From: a candidate division WWE3 bacterium RIFCSPLOWO2_12_FULL_36_10
Lineage (GTDB): Bacteria; Patescibacteriota; WWE3; UBA101185; UBA10185
Direction: 5' to 3'
Assembly (NCBI GenBank): GCA_001772985.1
Contig: MEVN01000009.1
Location: forward strand, 1-16,569
DNA length: 16,569 nt
Of the stretch, positions 6,509-12,382 are shown piece by piece. The position numbers and the translations under genes were made by a program. The stretch's first letter is position 1. Every line of letters begins with the position of its first letter. Under the pieces are notes generated by a model that was given only the letters and a program-made list of their open reading frames with translations, ran no database searches and was not told the origin of the DNA.

Positions 6509-7507
6509 CAAATCTAAAACAATTAAGTTAGGGTATTTAACCATTATAGATTCTTCTTCTCTACCAAAAACTTTTACGTAAATCTCATCGCCTTGAATTT
6601 CGGTAACTTGTCCAGAATAACCAAAATATGGAGGCTGTAAAACCGAAACAATCATATTCTTTTCAAGTTCAACAAAATTTCCCGCGTCTTTTATTAATTC
6701 CGACAAAATAAAATCTCCGGGAACTGGGATTCTTAACACTCCTGACTGCGCAGGCAGGCCGGATTGTACAAAAACATATCTGTTTGAAATTTCCTTTAAC
6801 CTATCATAAATCGGTTTTGGTGTTGCAATAAATCCAAAACCTGAAAAAACACCTAGAAACAGGCTATTTTTTTTAGCTAAAACAAACCCTCTACGGTCTG
6901 CGCTGCCCGCCAATACGCCCAATGCTCCAAGTTCTATTGCTCGTGAAATTAATTCATAGCTTGCATAATCTCCGGCATAAATAATTTTTCCAAATACGTC
7001 CCTGGCAAATTTTTCTATGTATTGAAGTTCTAATAATTCGGATGGATTGGGAAAAACTACAAATTCCCCTGAGTATGAAAAATCGGTGGATGCTAGTAAT
7101 GCTAAATCCATGCACTGGCTTTTAACTAACACGGATCTATTTTCAACTACGCTTTGAACTTCGCCCCAAACACCGGCTAAGAGCCAAAAATCCCTTTCTT
7201 CCTGTTTTAAAATGTATTTATCTTCTTGTTTAAATAGATTTCCGTTAAAAGGTGAGTAAACATTTTGCCCATTAACCTTTCCGACCTTCTCGCCTTCATA
7301 AAAATAACTATCTTCATTTTTTCCCTTTGCAAGCCTTAAGCTTGAATCAATTCTCATGAGACCGTACGAATATTTAGCCATTCCAAGCTTTGTAAAAGGC
7401 TCAACCTTATCTCCTTTTCTTGAAGTAACAGTTCCGTTTGTTGGTAAAGTACGCTCAATATTTAAATTTTTTATAAAAGTAGCTTTTTTTATTACTTTAA
7501 CTAACAT
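6506..7507 (-). CDS. Lipoyl-like/KOW-domain protein of unknown function
   Basis: The function of this 333-residue protein is unknown. The N-terminal part looks like a barrel-sandwich (lipoyl/RnfC-like) fold: GTVTSRKGDKVEPFTKLG at 25-42, then EGEKVGK and VYSPFNGNLF at 71-92. The middle has an alpha/beta stretch with AGDYASYELISRAIELGALG at 178-197 followed by VLAGSA, resembling a nucleotide- or sugar-binding Rossmann-like unit. The last 50 residues (about 284-333) look like a KOW/SH3-type barrel: QPPYFGYSGQVTEI and later VKYPNLIVL. From memory, Chloroflexi carry a larger protein with this same order of parts next to a MutL-like protein; a homology search would have to confirm that. Its start codon overlaps the stop of the MutL-like gene by one base (TAATG), so the pair is translationally coupled. 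There is no signal peptide. Confidence 0.75.
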   Translation of the reverse strand: MLVKVIKKATFIKNLNIERTLPTNGTVTSRKGDKVEPFTKLGMAKYSYGLMRIDSSLRLAKGKNEDSYFYEGEKVGKVNGQNVYSPFNGNLFKQEDKYILKQEERDFWLLAGVWGEVQSVVENRSVLVKSQCMDLALLASTDFSYSGEFVVFPNPSELLELQYIEKFARDVFGKIIYAGDYASYELISRAIELGALGVLAGSADRRGFVLAKKNSLFLGVFSGFGFIATPKPIYDRLKEISNRYVFVQSGLPAQSGVLRIPVPGDFILSELIKDAGNFVELEKNMIVSVLQPPYFGYSGQVTEIQGDEIYVKVFGREEESIMVKYPNLIVLDL

Positions 7508-8499
7508 TAAAACTTCCTTAAACCTTCTAGAACTCTATTTTCCCAATCTTTTATCCTCGCGGGACTATAGGTTTTATTACTATCTCTTGTATCAATCACC
7601 AAACCAATATCACTTTCGGGAACTTCAAACTCAAAACTATTCATGAATTCATTCTTTACAACAACATTAACATCGCCATTTTGATCTATTGGAACAATAA
7701 AAATACCCCCTTCTTCAACCTCTATAATTTTAGGCTTTTCAGTCTCATAATTTAATAAACATTCAGTTTTCCCGGGACTTTTTAGAATACTTCCGCTTAC
7801 AAAACTATCTACTTCAATAGAGTGGTAAGTGTCAAAAGAGTACTTTCTTAGCAGTTGAATTAATGGAGTACAGTTTTTATAGTCAATTTTAAAATTAAAA
7901 AAACCTGTTGACTTAATTAAATCAAAAGCCAATATATAGTCTTGAGGCCATAAAAATCTATTTAAATTAAACCTGTCTCCACAAATGACAATATTATTAA
8001 CTGATTTTAAAATATCGATTGAACGATTTCTAATAAGTAAGTCAAGTAAAGCCGTTTCAGCTCCCTCCGACGGTTTAATAAACGAATACTCACTTAAATT
8101 TGAGTATAAATTTATATTTTGCGGATCAGAATTACGGTCGACTTTTTCATTTAAATTTAAGTTGTTTAAATCAAATTGGGAATACACATTACCTTTGTAT
8201 ATAACACTAAAATAATTTGCGAAAATGTGATTTTGGTCAATTATTTCACACAAACTTAGGCTGAACTTAATATTTGCATCAAATTTTGGTGGCTCCAAAA
8301 AACCGGTTACTAAAAGTTCCACGTTTTCCATAGGAATCTTTAACTTCCCTGTTATATCTTTGTAAAATTGATTAAAGTCAGAACTGGATGAATTTTTTGA
8401 ATATGAGTATGGAACTGAATAATATTTCACATCTTCCGCAGAATTTACTAAAAGAAAAGATGTTTCAGATAATCCTACGTATAAACACAAGATGGGCAT
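7507..8499 (-). CDS. MutL (GlmL)-like, actin-fold-derived protein
   Basis: This 330-residue protein appears to be a diverged member of the glutamate-mutase-MutL-like family (ASKHA/actin fold), unrelated to the mismatch repair MutL. The N terminus LYVGLSETSFLLVN (6-19) sits where the family has its phosphate-1 loop, though the glycine and Asp pattern is eroded. VICGDRFN at 171-178 resembles the second phosphate loop. The C-terminal part (about 242-330) carries GGIFIVPI, then DIGLVIDTR at 297-305 and SPARIKDWENRV, matching what I remember of the family's GLIxDxR...R...W ending. No cobalamin-dependent mutase is nearby, so a mutase role is unlikely. It is co-transcribed and coupled by a one-base overlap with the KOW protein. 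The start is fixed by an extended -10 box six bases upstream. Confidence 0.6.
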   Translation of the reverse strand: MPILCLYVGLSETSFLLVNSAEDVKYYSVPYSYSKNSSSSDFNQFYKDITGKLKIPMENVELLVTGFLEPPKFDANIKFSLSLCEIIDQNHIFANYFSVIYKGNVYSQFDLNNLNLNEKVDRNSDPQNINLYSNLSEYSFIKPSEGAETALLDLLIRNRSIDILKSVNNIVICGDRFNLNRFLWPQDYILAFDLIKSTGFFNFKIDYKNCTPLIQLLRKYSFDTYHSIEVDSFVSGSILKSPGKTECLLNYETEKPKIIEVEEGGIFIVPIDQNGDVNVVVKNEFMNSFEFEVPESDIGLVIDTRDSNKTYSPARIKDWENRVLEGLRKF

Positions 8500-8514
8500 G
8501 CTTCAATGATATCA
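8500..8514 (-). promoter_or_regulatory. Promoter of the MutL-like gene, leaderless start
   Basis: Minus strand TGATATCAT (8514-8506), six bases (TGAAGC), ATG at 8499. No ribosome site precedes the ATG. The box follows the rpsR stop by a few bases, giving this gene pair its own promoter inside the ribosomal run. Confidence 0.6.
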
Positions 8515-8523
8515 AATTTTTTG

Positions 8524-8757
8524 TTAAAGAGTATGTTTGTCTGTGTATGGCAAAAGAGCCATTGTTCTGGCCTGCTTAATACTTCTGGATAAGACTCTTT
8601 GATGTTTACTACAAACACCGGTTCTTGAGGCAGAAATTATCTTCCCCTTATCTGATACAAACCTCTTCATCACTAAGGCGTCTTTATAATTTGGCATGCT
8701 CTTGCTGGTACAAAACGAACATTTTGGTTGAATTATTATTCTTTTATCTCTGTTCAT
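8524..8757 (-). CDS. rpsR: Ribosomal protein S18
   Basis: This small-subunit protein bS18 has 77 residues, the family's normal size. The core KDALVMKRFVSDKGKI and the basic helix CSKHQRVLSRSIKQARTMAL are characteristic of the surface that binds the S6-S18 site on the 16S rRNA platform. Three cysteines (CSFC near residue 13 and C49) suggest the zinc-binding C+ form seen in bacteria that keep it. It lies 24 bases after ssb and has only a weak purine run (AAGAAA) as ribosome site. The order rpsF-ssb-rpsR is the classic bacterial operon. Confidence 0.95.
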   Translation of the reverse strand: MNRDKRIIIQPKCSFCTSKSMPNYKDALVMKRFVSDKGKIISASRTGVCSKHQRVLSRSIKQARTMALLPYTDKHTL

Positions 8758-8781
8758 ACTTATTTCTTAAAACTTAAACGA

Positions 8782-9228
8782 CTAAAACGGAATATCCTCA
8801 GCAGGAACTTCTTCACTCACATTACTCGAAGTTTCATTTTCTTTTTCTTTTACAGTTCCGGTATTTCCGGTACTTACGGCTCCGGACGGCCCATCTCTTC
8901 TACTTGATAGAACTACCATTTCCTCAATTATGATTTCGGTTCTATACTTTTTTGTACCTTTGTCGTCTTCCCAATCACGAGTTTGAAGTCTTCCCTCAAC
9001 GTAAACTTTAGTGCCTTTTGACAAAAGCTGTGAGCATAGTTCGGCTAACTTATTCCAAGAAACTATATTATGAAATTCTGTTGATTCCTTGCTCTCGCCG
9101 TCGGTTTTCCATTCTCTGTTTGTTGCAACCCCAAAACTGCATACCGCGTGACCTTGCGGAGTATACCTTAACTCGGGATCTCTTGTTAAATTACCTATTA
9201 GAATAACTTTGTTTACACTTCTTGCCAT
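8782..9228 (-). CDS. ssb: Single-stranded DNA-binding protein
   Basis: SSB coats single-stranded DNA during replication, repair and recombination. This 148-residue protein has an OB fold at about 1-110: VNKVILIGNLTRDPELRYTP, then FHNIVSWNKLAE and KVYVEGRLQTRDW. A flexible Ser/Gly/Glu linker leads to the acidic tail EDIPF at the C terminus, which recruits partner proteins. A strong GGAGG ribosome site lies just before the ATG, in contrast to its leaderless neighbours. It sits between rpsF and rpsR, as is usual in bacteria. Confidence 0.97.
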   Translation of the reverse strand: MARSVNKVILIGNLTRDPELRYTPQGHAVCSFGVATNREWKTDGESKESTEFHNIVSWNKLAELCSQLLSKGTKVYVEGRLQTRDWEDDKGTKKYRTEIIIEEMVVLSSRRDGPSGAVSTGNTGTVKEKENETSSNVSEEVPAEDIPF

Positions 9229-9252
9229 TTATACCTCCAAACTATATACAAA

Positions 9253-9534
9253 TTAAGCAACTGTTACCAGATACCTTGTAAGGCTTTCTGATAAATCAAG
9301 CTTATTCTTAAAATTAACCATGTTCTTTGGCTCCATTTCAAACTCAAAAACCTCATAAAACCCATCTATATCCTTTTCAACCTTATAGGCAAACTTCCTT
9401 TTTCCCATAAAACTGCTGTTTAGAACCTTTCCCTTTCCGGCGGAAATTAGGTCTTTTACCCAATTTGACAGCTCCTGAGCCTTATCCTCACCCGCGTTCA
9501 CCTTTGTAATTGTCATTAACTCATATTTTTTCAT
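9253..9534 (-). CDS. rpsF: Ribosomal protein S6
   Basis: Small-subunit protein bS6, partner of S18. I place the start at the ATG at 9534, giving 93 residues beginning MKKYELMTITKV, because the family begins with exactly this kind of sequence and a consensus TATAAT ends nine bases before it. An in-frame GTG at 9600 would add 22 residues with no S6 counterpart and would overlap ychF by eight bases. The KRKFAYKVEKDIDGFYEVF segment (about 56-74) matches the S6 core strands. The acidic C-terminal tail found in E. coli S6 is absent. Confidence 0.93.
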   Translation of the reverse strand: MKKYELMTITKVNAGEDKAQELSNWVKDLISAGKGKVLNSSFMGKRKFAYKVEKDIDGFYEVFEFEMEPKNMVNFKNKLDLSESLTRYLVTVA

Positions 9535-9543
9535 ACGCTTGGG

Positions 9544-9549
9544 ATTATA
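9544..9549 (-). promoter_or_regulatory. -10 box in front of rpsF
   Basis: Consensus TATAAT on the minus strand (9549-9544), nine bases before the preferred rpsF ATG. A leader of only about two or three bases is predicted and no ribosome site is present. It would give rpsF-ssb-rpsR a promoter independent of ychF. Confidence 0.5.
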
Positions 9550-9592
9550 CAAACCAAATCGGGGTTCGTCTACTACCAAAATTCTACTCACA

Positions 9593-10657
9593 CTAGACAC
9601 TAAAATTGAACTCTACCACGTCTCCATCTCGCATTATATACTCCTTGCCTTCCATTCTAACTAAACCTTTTTCTTTACACTTTTTAATTCCGTCATTCTC
9701 CGCATAATCTTTAAAAGAAACAACTTCGGCGGAAATGAAACCCCTCTCAAAATCGGTATGAATTACACCTGCTGCCTCCGGAGCTTTTGAGCCCTTTTTA
9801 ACAGTCCAAGCTCGAACTTCTTTTGGGCCCGCCGTTAAAAAAGTTTGAAGGCCTAAAGTTTCGTAACCTTTATTTATTAGTTTGTCCAAACCACTTACTT
9901 TCATTCCATAAGCTTCCATAAACTCAACTGTATCTTCTTTTGGAATTTGGGTTATTTCAAATTCTAAACTTGCACATAAATATAGACCTTCCGGCAAACC
10001 TTCCTGCATGGGCAGGCTGATGTTTTTTTCCGAAATATTGTAAACATATAATATGGACTTGAGGGTTAATAAATTTAAATCCTTAACTGTAACTAGTTCT
10101 TCTTCATTCAAACCTGCATTGATGGCTAATTTTCCGGCAGACAAAGTTCTATAAAGTTTCTCAATGGCAGAAGTTTCAACAAAAGATCGCGCTTTTAAAT
10201 CCCTTTCGCTACGTTTGGTTCTTTTTTCCACCACCGCTAAATCGGCCAAAATAAGCTCGGTATTAATAATCTCAATATCATCTTTCGGGCTAACAGAACC
10301 CGCCCTTATAACATTTTCATCATCAAAAAAGCGCACCAAATGAACTATTGCGTCAACTTCTCTGATATGAGATAAAAATTGATTTCCCAAACCCTCTCCC
10401 TCAGATGCGCCTTTTACCAATCCGGCTATATCATAAAACTTAACTACAGCCGGAATAATTTGTTTGGGTTTGACAATTTCGGCAAGGCGATTTAAGCGGT
10501 AATCAACTACATCAACTATGCCAACATTTGGCTCAATAGTAGCAAAAGGATAATTTGCAGCCAACGCAGCCTGCCTTTTTAATAAAGCGTTAAATAAAGT
10601 TGATTTTCCAACATTTGGAAGTCCAACGATTCCAATTGATAGAGTGGAACTCGACAT
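9593..10657 (-). CDS. ychF: YchF/OLA1-family ATPase (redox-responsive ribosome-associated)
   Basis: YchF is a universally conserved P-loop protein of the Obg group that prefers ATP and associates with ribosomes. All expected motifs are present in 354 residues: G1 GLPNVGKST at 12-20, YPFATIEP at 36-43, G3 DIAGLV at 76-81, and an N-x-x-E G4 variant (NISE at 207-210) that explains the adenine preference. A TGS domain fills about 270-353 (TFLTAGPKEVRAW, then GVIHTDFERGFISAEV). The ATG lies four bases after the toxin stop, and its AAAGG ribosome site is inside the toxin's last codons, so ychF is translationally coupled to the toxin gene. I see no separate promoter for it. Confidence 0.96.
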   Translation of the reverse strand: MSSSTLSIGIVGLPNVGKSTLFNALLKRQAALAANYPFATIEPNVGIVDVVDYRLNRLAEIVKPKQIIPAVVKFYDIAGLVKGASEGEGLGNQFLSHIREVDAIVHLVRFFDDENVIRAGSVSPKDDIEIINTELILADLAVVEKRTKRSERDLKARSFVETSAIEKLYRTLSAGKLAINAGLNEEELVTVKDLNLLTLKSILYVYNISEKNISLPMQEGLPEGLYLCASLEFEITQIPKEDTVEFMEAYGMKVSGLDKLINKGYETLGLQTFLTAGPKEVRAWTVKKGSKAPEAAGVIHTDFERGFISAEVVSFKDYAENDGIKKCKEKGLVRMEGKEYIMRDGDVVEFNFSV

Positions 10658-10660
10658 ACG

Positions 10661-10930
10661 TTAACCTTTGTAAACATCCCTTCTATGCCCAATTGCATAC
10701 ACCTTTATAGTTTTATTAGTTTCATCATTTTTAACAAAAAGTACTCTGTAATTATTCACCCGCAATCTATAACCATCTTTATAGCCCTTAAGCTTTTTAA
10801 TATTTCTTGTGTCGATACCAGATGTCTCTAGTCGTCTAAGTGTTTTGAGAATATTTTCTTTAAATGGATTGGGAATTTGCTTTAATGATTTAAATGCTCT
10901 TTCTTCTAAGAAGACGCGATACGCAATCAT
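10661..10930 (-). CDS. RelE/ParE-family toxin
   Basis: This is an 89-residue toxin of the RelE/ParE superfamily, most likely a ribosome-dependent mRNA endonuclease. The family layout is clear: VFLEERAFKSLKQIP at the N terminus, the KKLKGYKDGYRLRVNNYRVLF strand pair, and the C-terminal IKVYAIGHRRDVY with basic residues and the terminal tyrosine typical of active RelE-type enzymes. Its ATG overlaps the antitoxin stop by four bases (ATGA), the usual toxin-antitoxin coupling. Three bases separate its stop from the ychF ATG. The RelE versus ParE target cannot be settled from sequence alone. Confidence 0.9.
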   Translation of the reverse strand: MIAYRVFLEERAFKSLKQIPNPFKENILKTLRRLETSGIDTRNIKKLKGYKDGYRLRVNNYRVLFVKNDETNKTIKVYAIGHRRDVYKG

Positions 10931-11196
10931 TTTAATTCTTTGGCAACTTCTTTTAACGTATAGAAGATATCACTTGAGTTGTGAACCGCTTCAGCCAAAT
11001 CTCTAGAGTCAATATGGTCTTCAAAAAGTCCAACAAGCCTGTCATAAAGACGTGGATTCAAGAATACCCCCACTTGCTCGCTTCTATTCATAACTAAAAC
11101 TGCCTCATTACTTTTAGAAATTGCGTCAAAGGTAGGCTTTGTTTTTCTTTGGAAATCACTAACTTTTATTATTTTTTTAGGCATTGGGTTAAACAT
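10927..11196 (-). CDS. Phd/YefM-like antitoxin
   Basis: This 89-residue antitoxin binds and neutralises the RelE-type toxin next to it and probably represses its own promoter. KVSDFQRKTKPTFDAISKSN followed by EAVLVMNRSEQVGVFLNPRLYDRL matches the Phd/YefM N-terminal DNA-binding fold (around residues 9-53). The charged helical C terminus (SRDLAEAVHNSSDIFYTLKE) would wrap the toxin. I use the ATG at 11196, seven bases after a TATACT box; ATG at 11184 (MPKKII) is an alternative. An imperfect palindrome overlaps the -10 region. Confidence 0.85.
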   Translation of the reverse strand: MFNPMPKKIIKVSDFQRKTKPTFDAISKSNEAVLVMNRSEQVGVFLNPRLYDRLVGLFEDHIDSRDLAEAVHNSSDIFYTLKEVAKELK

Positions 11197-11232
11197 ATAT
11201 TACAGTATATTGTATGTAATTGTGGTTGTCAA
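11197..11232 (-). promoter_or_regulatory. Toxin-antitoxin promoter with operator palindrome
   Basis: On the minus strand a perfect -35 TTGACA (11232-11227) is followed by a 17-base spacer, -10 TATACT (11209-11204), seven bases and ATG. The imperfect palindrome TACAGTATATTGTA at 11201-11214 covers the -10 box, and a wider ATTAC...GTAAT pair flanks it (11199-11220). This is where a Phd-type antitoxin would bind for autorepression. Transcription from here can run into ychF. Confidence 0.7.
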
Positions 11233-11261
11233 TTATATCAGGAATGAATTGTTATAGAAAC

Positions 11262-11292
11262 AAAAAAGCCCTCGTTTTGGAGAGCTTTTTTT
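11262..11292 (-). terminator. Intrinsic terminator upstream of the toxin-antitoxin promoter
   Basis: Read on the minus strand: GCTCTC (11285-11280), loop CAAAAC, GAGGGC (11273-11268), then six Ts (11267-11262). The stem has one G-T wobble in this orientation but a C-A mismatch on the plus strand, so it favours minus-strand termination. An A-run on the other side extends the stem. It separates the RNA gene region from the toxin-antitoxin promoter. Confidence 0.75.
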
Positions 11293-11305
11293 GCTTTGAT
11301 CTTTA

Positions 11306-11442
11306 ATCTGATTACCAATCGACCAGACTTAACAATAGGATTTTAACAATTAAGGCGGATTTGTCAACACTTATTTAATGTGGTGGACCCGAGGGGAATC
11401 AAACCCCTAAGACCAAAATGTTAAGTCTGATCTGATTATCAA
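11306..11442. repeat. Long-range inverted and direct repeats around the tRNA-like element
   Basis: CAGACTTAACA at 11324-11334 is exactly inverted at 11419-11429 (TGTTAAGTCTG), inside the tRNA-like element. Next to these, ATCTGATTACCAA (11306-11318) is repeated in direct orientation as ATCTGATTATCAA (11430-11442), 12 of 13 bases. In a minus-strand RNA the 11-bp pairing would compete with the anticodon-like arm. This may be a partial duplication of a tRNA gene or a structural switch. Confidence 0.5.
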
Positions 11443-11452
11443 ATCCGGGCCC
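11381..11452 (-). ncRNA. tRNA-like cloverleaf RNA ending in CCA
   Basis: 72 nt on the minus strand. Acceptor stem GGGCCCG (11452-11446) pairs with CGGGTCC (11391-11385), then A and an encoded CCA. The T-arm is AGGGG-TTTGATT-CCCCT (11408-11392). The two inner arms are not canonical: a 6-bp stem GATTTG/CAGATC with a 5-base loop replaces the D-arm (no GG), and AGACT/GGTCT with a 9-base loop replaces the anticodon arm. T8 and C56 are also missing (G and T instead), so no anticodon can be assigned with confidence; alternative foldings give UAA or AAC. It is a degenerate tRNA gene or a tRNA-like RNA. A weak -10 (TATTAA, minus strand, 11471-11466) lies just upstream, and the transcript could run to the terminator at 11262. 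Confidence 0.5.
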
Positions 11453-11530
11453 ACACACAAAGCATTTAATACTAACAAAACGTTGTTGTGAATAATGTAA
11501 TGTCTATTATGAGTAGAGTCCTTGTTTAAC

Positions 11531-11571
11531 AAAAAACGCCCAATGCTTGTTCTATATCTAAGCACTGGGCG
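11531..11571 (-). terminator. Strong intrinsic terminator after the receiver genes
   Basis: On the minus strand CGCCCAGTGCTT (11571-11560) pairs with AAGCATTGGGCG (11548-11537), 12 bp with one G-T wobble and an 11-base loop, followed by six Ts (11536-11531). It ends the two-receiver transcript 25 bases after the last stop codon. Between it and the tRNA-like element (11453-11530) I see only a weak -10-like TATTAA. Confidence 0.88.
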
Positions 11572-11595
11572 CGATAGAATCTATTAAACCAAATA

Positions 11596-11940
11596 TTACT
11601 TTAATAGGGCAACGAGCTCTTCAAGCATTGTTGGAGAGTTAAAACTCACTCTTGGAATTCCTTTAATTCCCTTGTCACCGGGTGTTAACGTAACCACTTT
11701 TTGATTAGACAGATGTAAAGAATGCGCAAACAACAAACCATCGCCACTTCTGGGCTCATCGACACTACTGGCAAGGATAACCAAATCGAACGGACCTTCA
11801 TAATCAAGTTTTGACTTGGCCAAGGGCAGTGACGGGGATACAAAAACATCGTGCTCGGGGTGTTCTTTTCTTATAGCAGCCTTTACCAATTCTTGCCTTT
11901 TAATGTCTGAATCGACGTACAAAATCCTCAAGAATGTCAT
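11596..11940 (-). CDS. Stand-alone receiver-like protein lacking the phosphorylation site
   Basis: This 114-residue protein has the fold of a response-regulator receiver domain and no output domain. It aligns with its upstream neighbour almost end to end (shared FDxVI, SGDGL and KVVTL blocks and a GI-x-GIP ending). The phosphate-accepting aspartate is replaced by Ala57 in FDLVILASSVDEP, and the conserved lysine after the GIP block is replaced by Phe100. The acidic N-terminal residues Asp10 and Asp12 and Thr84 remain. It therefore probably cannot be phosphorylated and may act as a partner or competitor of the intact receiver. It lies 38 bases downstream of that gene, with a GGGAG ribosome site nine bases before the ATG, and is followed by a strong terminator. 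Confidence 0.8.
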   Translation of the reverse strand: MTFLRILYVDSDIKRQELVKAAIRKEHPEHDVFVSPSLPLAKSKLDYEGPFDLVILASSVDEPRSGDGLLFAHSLHLSNQKVVTLTPGDKGIKGIPRVSFNSPTMLEELVALLK

Positions 11941-11949
11941 GTTTTTGTT

Positions 11950-11974
11950 CTCCCTTCAGATGGTTAGCTGAAAG
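11950..11974 (-). promoter_or_regulatory. Hairpin masking the ribosome site of the degenerate receiver
   Basis: Minus strand CTTTCAG (11974-11968) pairs with CTGAAGG (11959-11953), 7 bp with one wobble and an 8-base loop. The right arm contains the start of the GGGAG ribosome site (11954-11950), so folding would reduce translation of the second gene relative to the first. Inferred from sequence only. Confidence 0.3.
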
Positions 11975-11978
11975 ACAA

Positions 11979-12317
11979 TTACCTAACAAGATCAAGTAGA
12001 GCTTGGAGCGAATACTCTCCCTTATTCAAGTGTGGTATTCCTTCAATACCGTCGATAGATGCAAAAAGGGTTACAACCTTCTGCCTTTTTCCATGTAAAA
12101 GTAGTGCCCACGCCAAACCATCGCCACTGTCTGGTGAATCAACGTTGCCATCACAAATTACAATATCAAACGGACCGTGCCTATCGTAAGCAAAATAGGC
12201 ATCTGCCATGGAAACACATGAATAAACTTCATGTCTTGCGCGCTCCAAAACTTCTTGTACTTGCCGCAACCAATCGTCATCATCATCTACATGTAAAATC
12301 CTCAGTGCTTTTCCCAT
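11979..12317 (-). CDS. Stand-alone response-regulator receiver domain (intact)
   Basis: This 112-residue CheY-like single-domain receiver has no output domain. Key residues are all present: an acidic cluster at 11-15 (HVDDDDDW), phosphate acceptor Asp56 in DIVICDGNVD, Thr83 in VVTL and Lys99 in HLNKG. It would take a phosphate from a histidine kinase and work through protein-protein contacts. No kinase is encoded in this window. It is the first gene of a two-gene transcript with the degenerate receiver, has an AAAGGAGA ribosome site with 7-base spacing, and its own promoter. The SPDSGDGLAWALLLHGK segment after the acceptor site is longer than in CheY. Confidence 0.87.
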   Translation of the reverse strand: MGKALRILHVDDDDDWLRQVQEVLERARHEVYSCVSMADAYFAYDRHGPFDIVICDGNVDSPDSGDGLAWALLLHGKRQKVVTLFASIDGIEGIPHLNKGEYSLQALLDLVR

Positions 12318-12324
12318 TTCGTTT

Positions 12325-12374
12325 CTCCTTTAGATTTGTGATTGATTTATATCATATTATAGGTTCGAGTGCAA
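12325..12374 (-). promoter_or_regulatory. Promoter and ribosome site of the receiver gene pair
   Basis: Minus strand -35 TTGCAC (12374-12369), 17-base spacer, extended -10 TGATATAAA (12354-12346), then a leader of about 20 bases holding AAAGGAG (12331-12325) before ATG 12317. A second TATAAT-like box lies at 12361-12356. Unlike many genes here this one has a proper leader. Confidence 0.6.
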
Positions 12375-12382
12375 TACAGAAT

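Noticed and set aside
9535..9600. 22-residue N-terminal extension of S6 starting at GTG 9600
   Set aside because: S6 proteins start at the MKKYEL-like position; the extension overlaps ychF and contains the TATAAT box itself.
11381..11452. 3' end of a tmRNA
   Set aside because: The matching 5' acceptor strand is only about 60 bases away, and no tag-coding region or pseudoknot segment fits; the upstream sequence is a separate terminator and gene.
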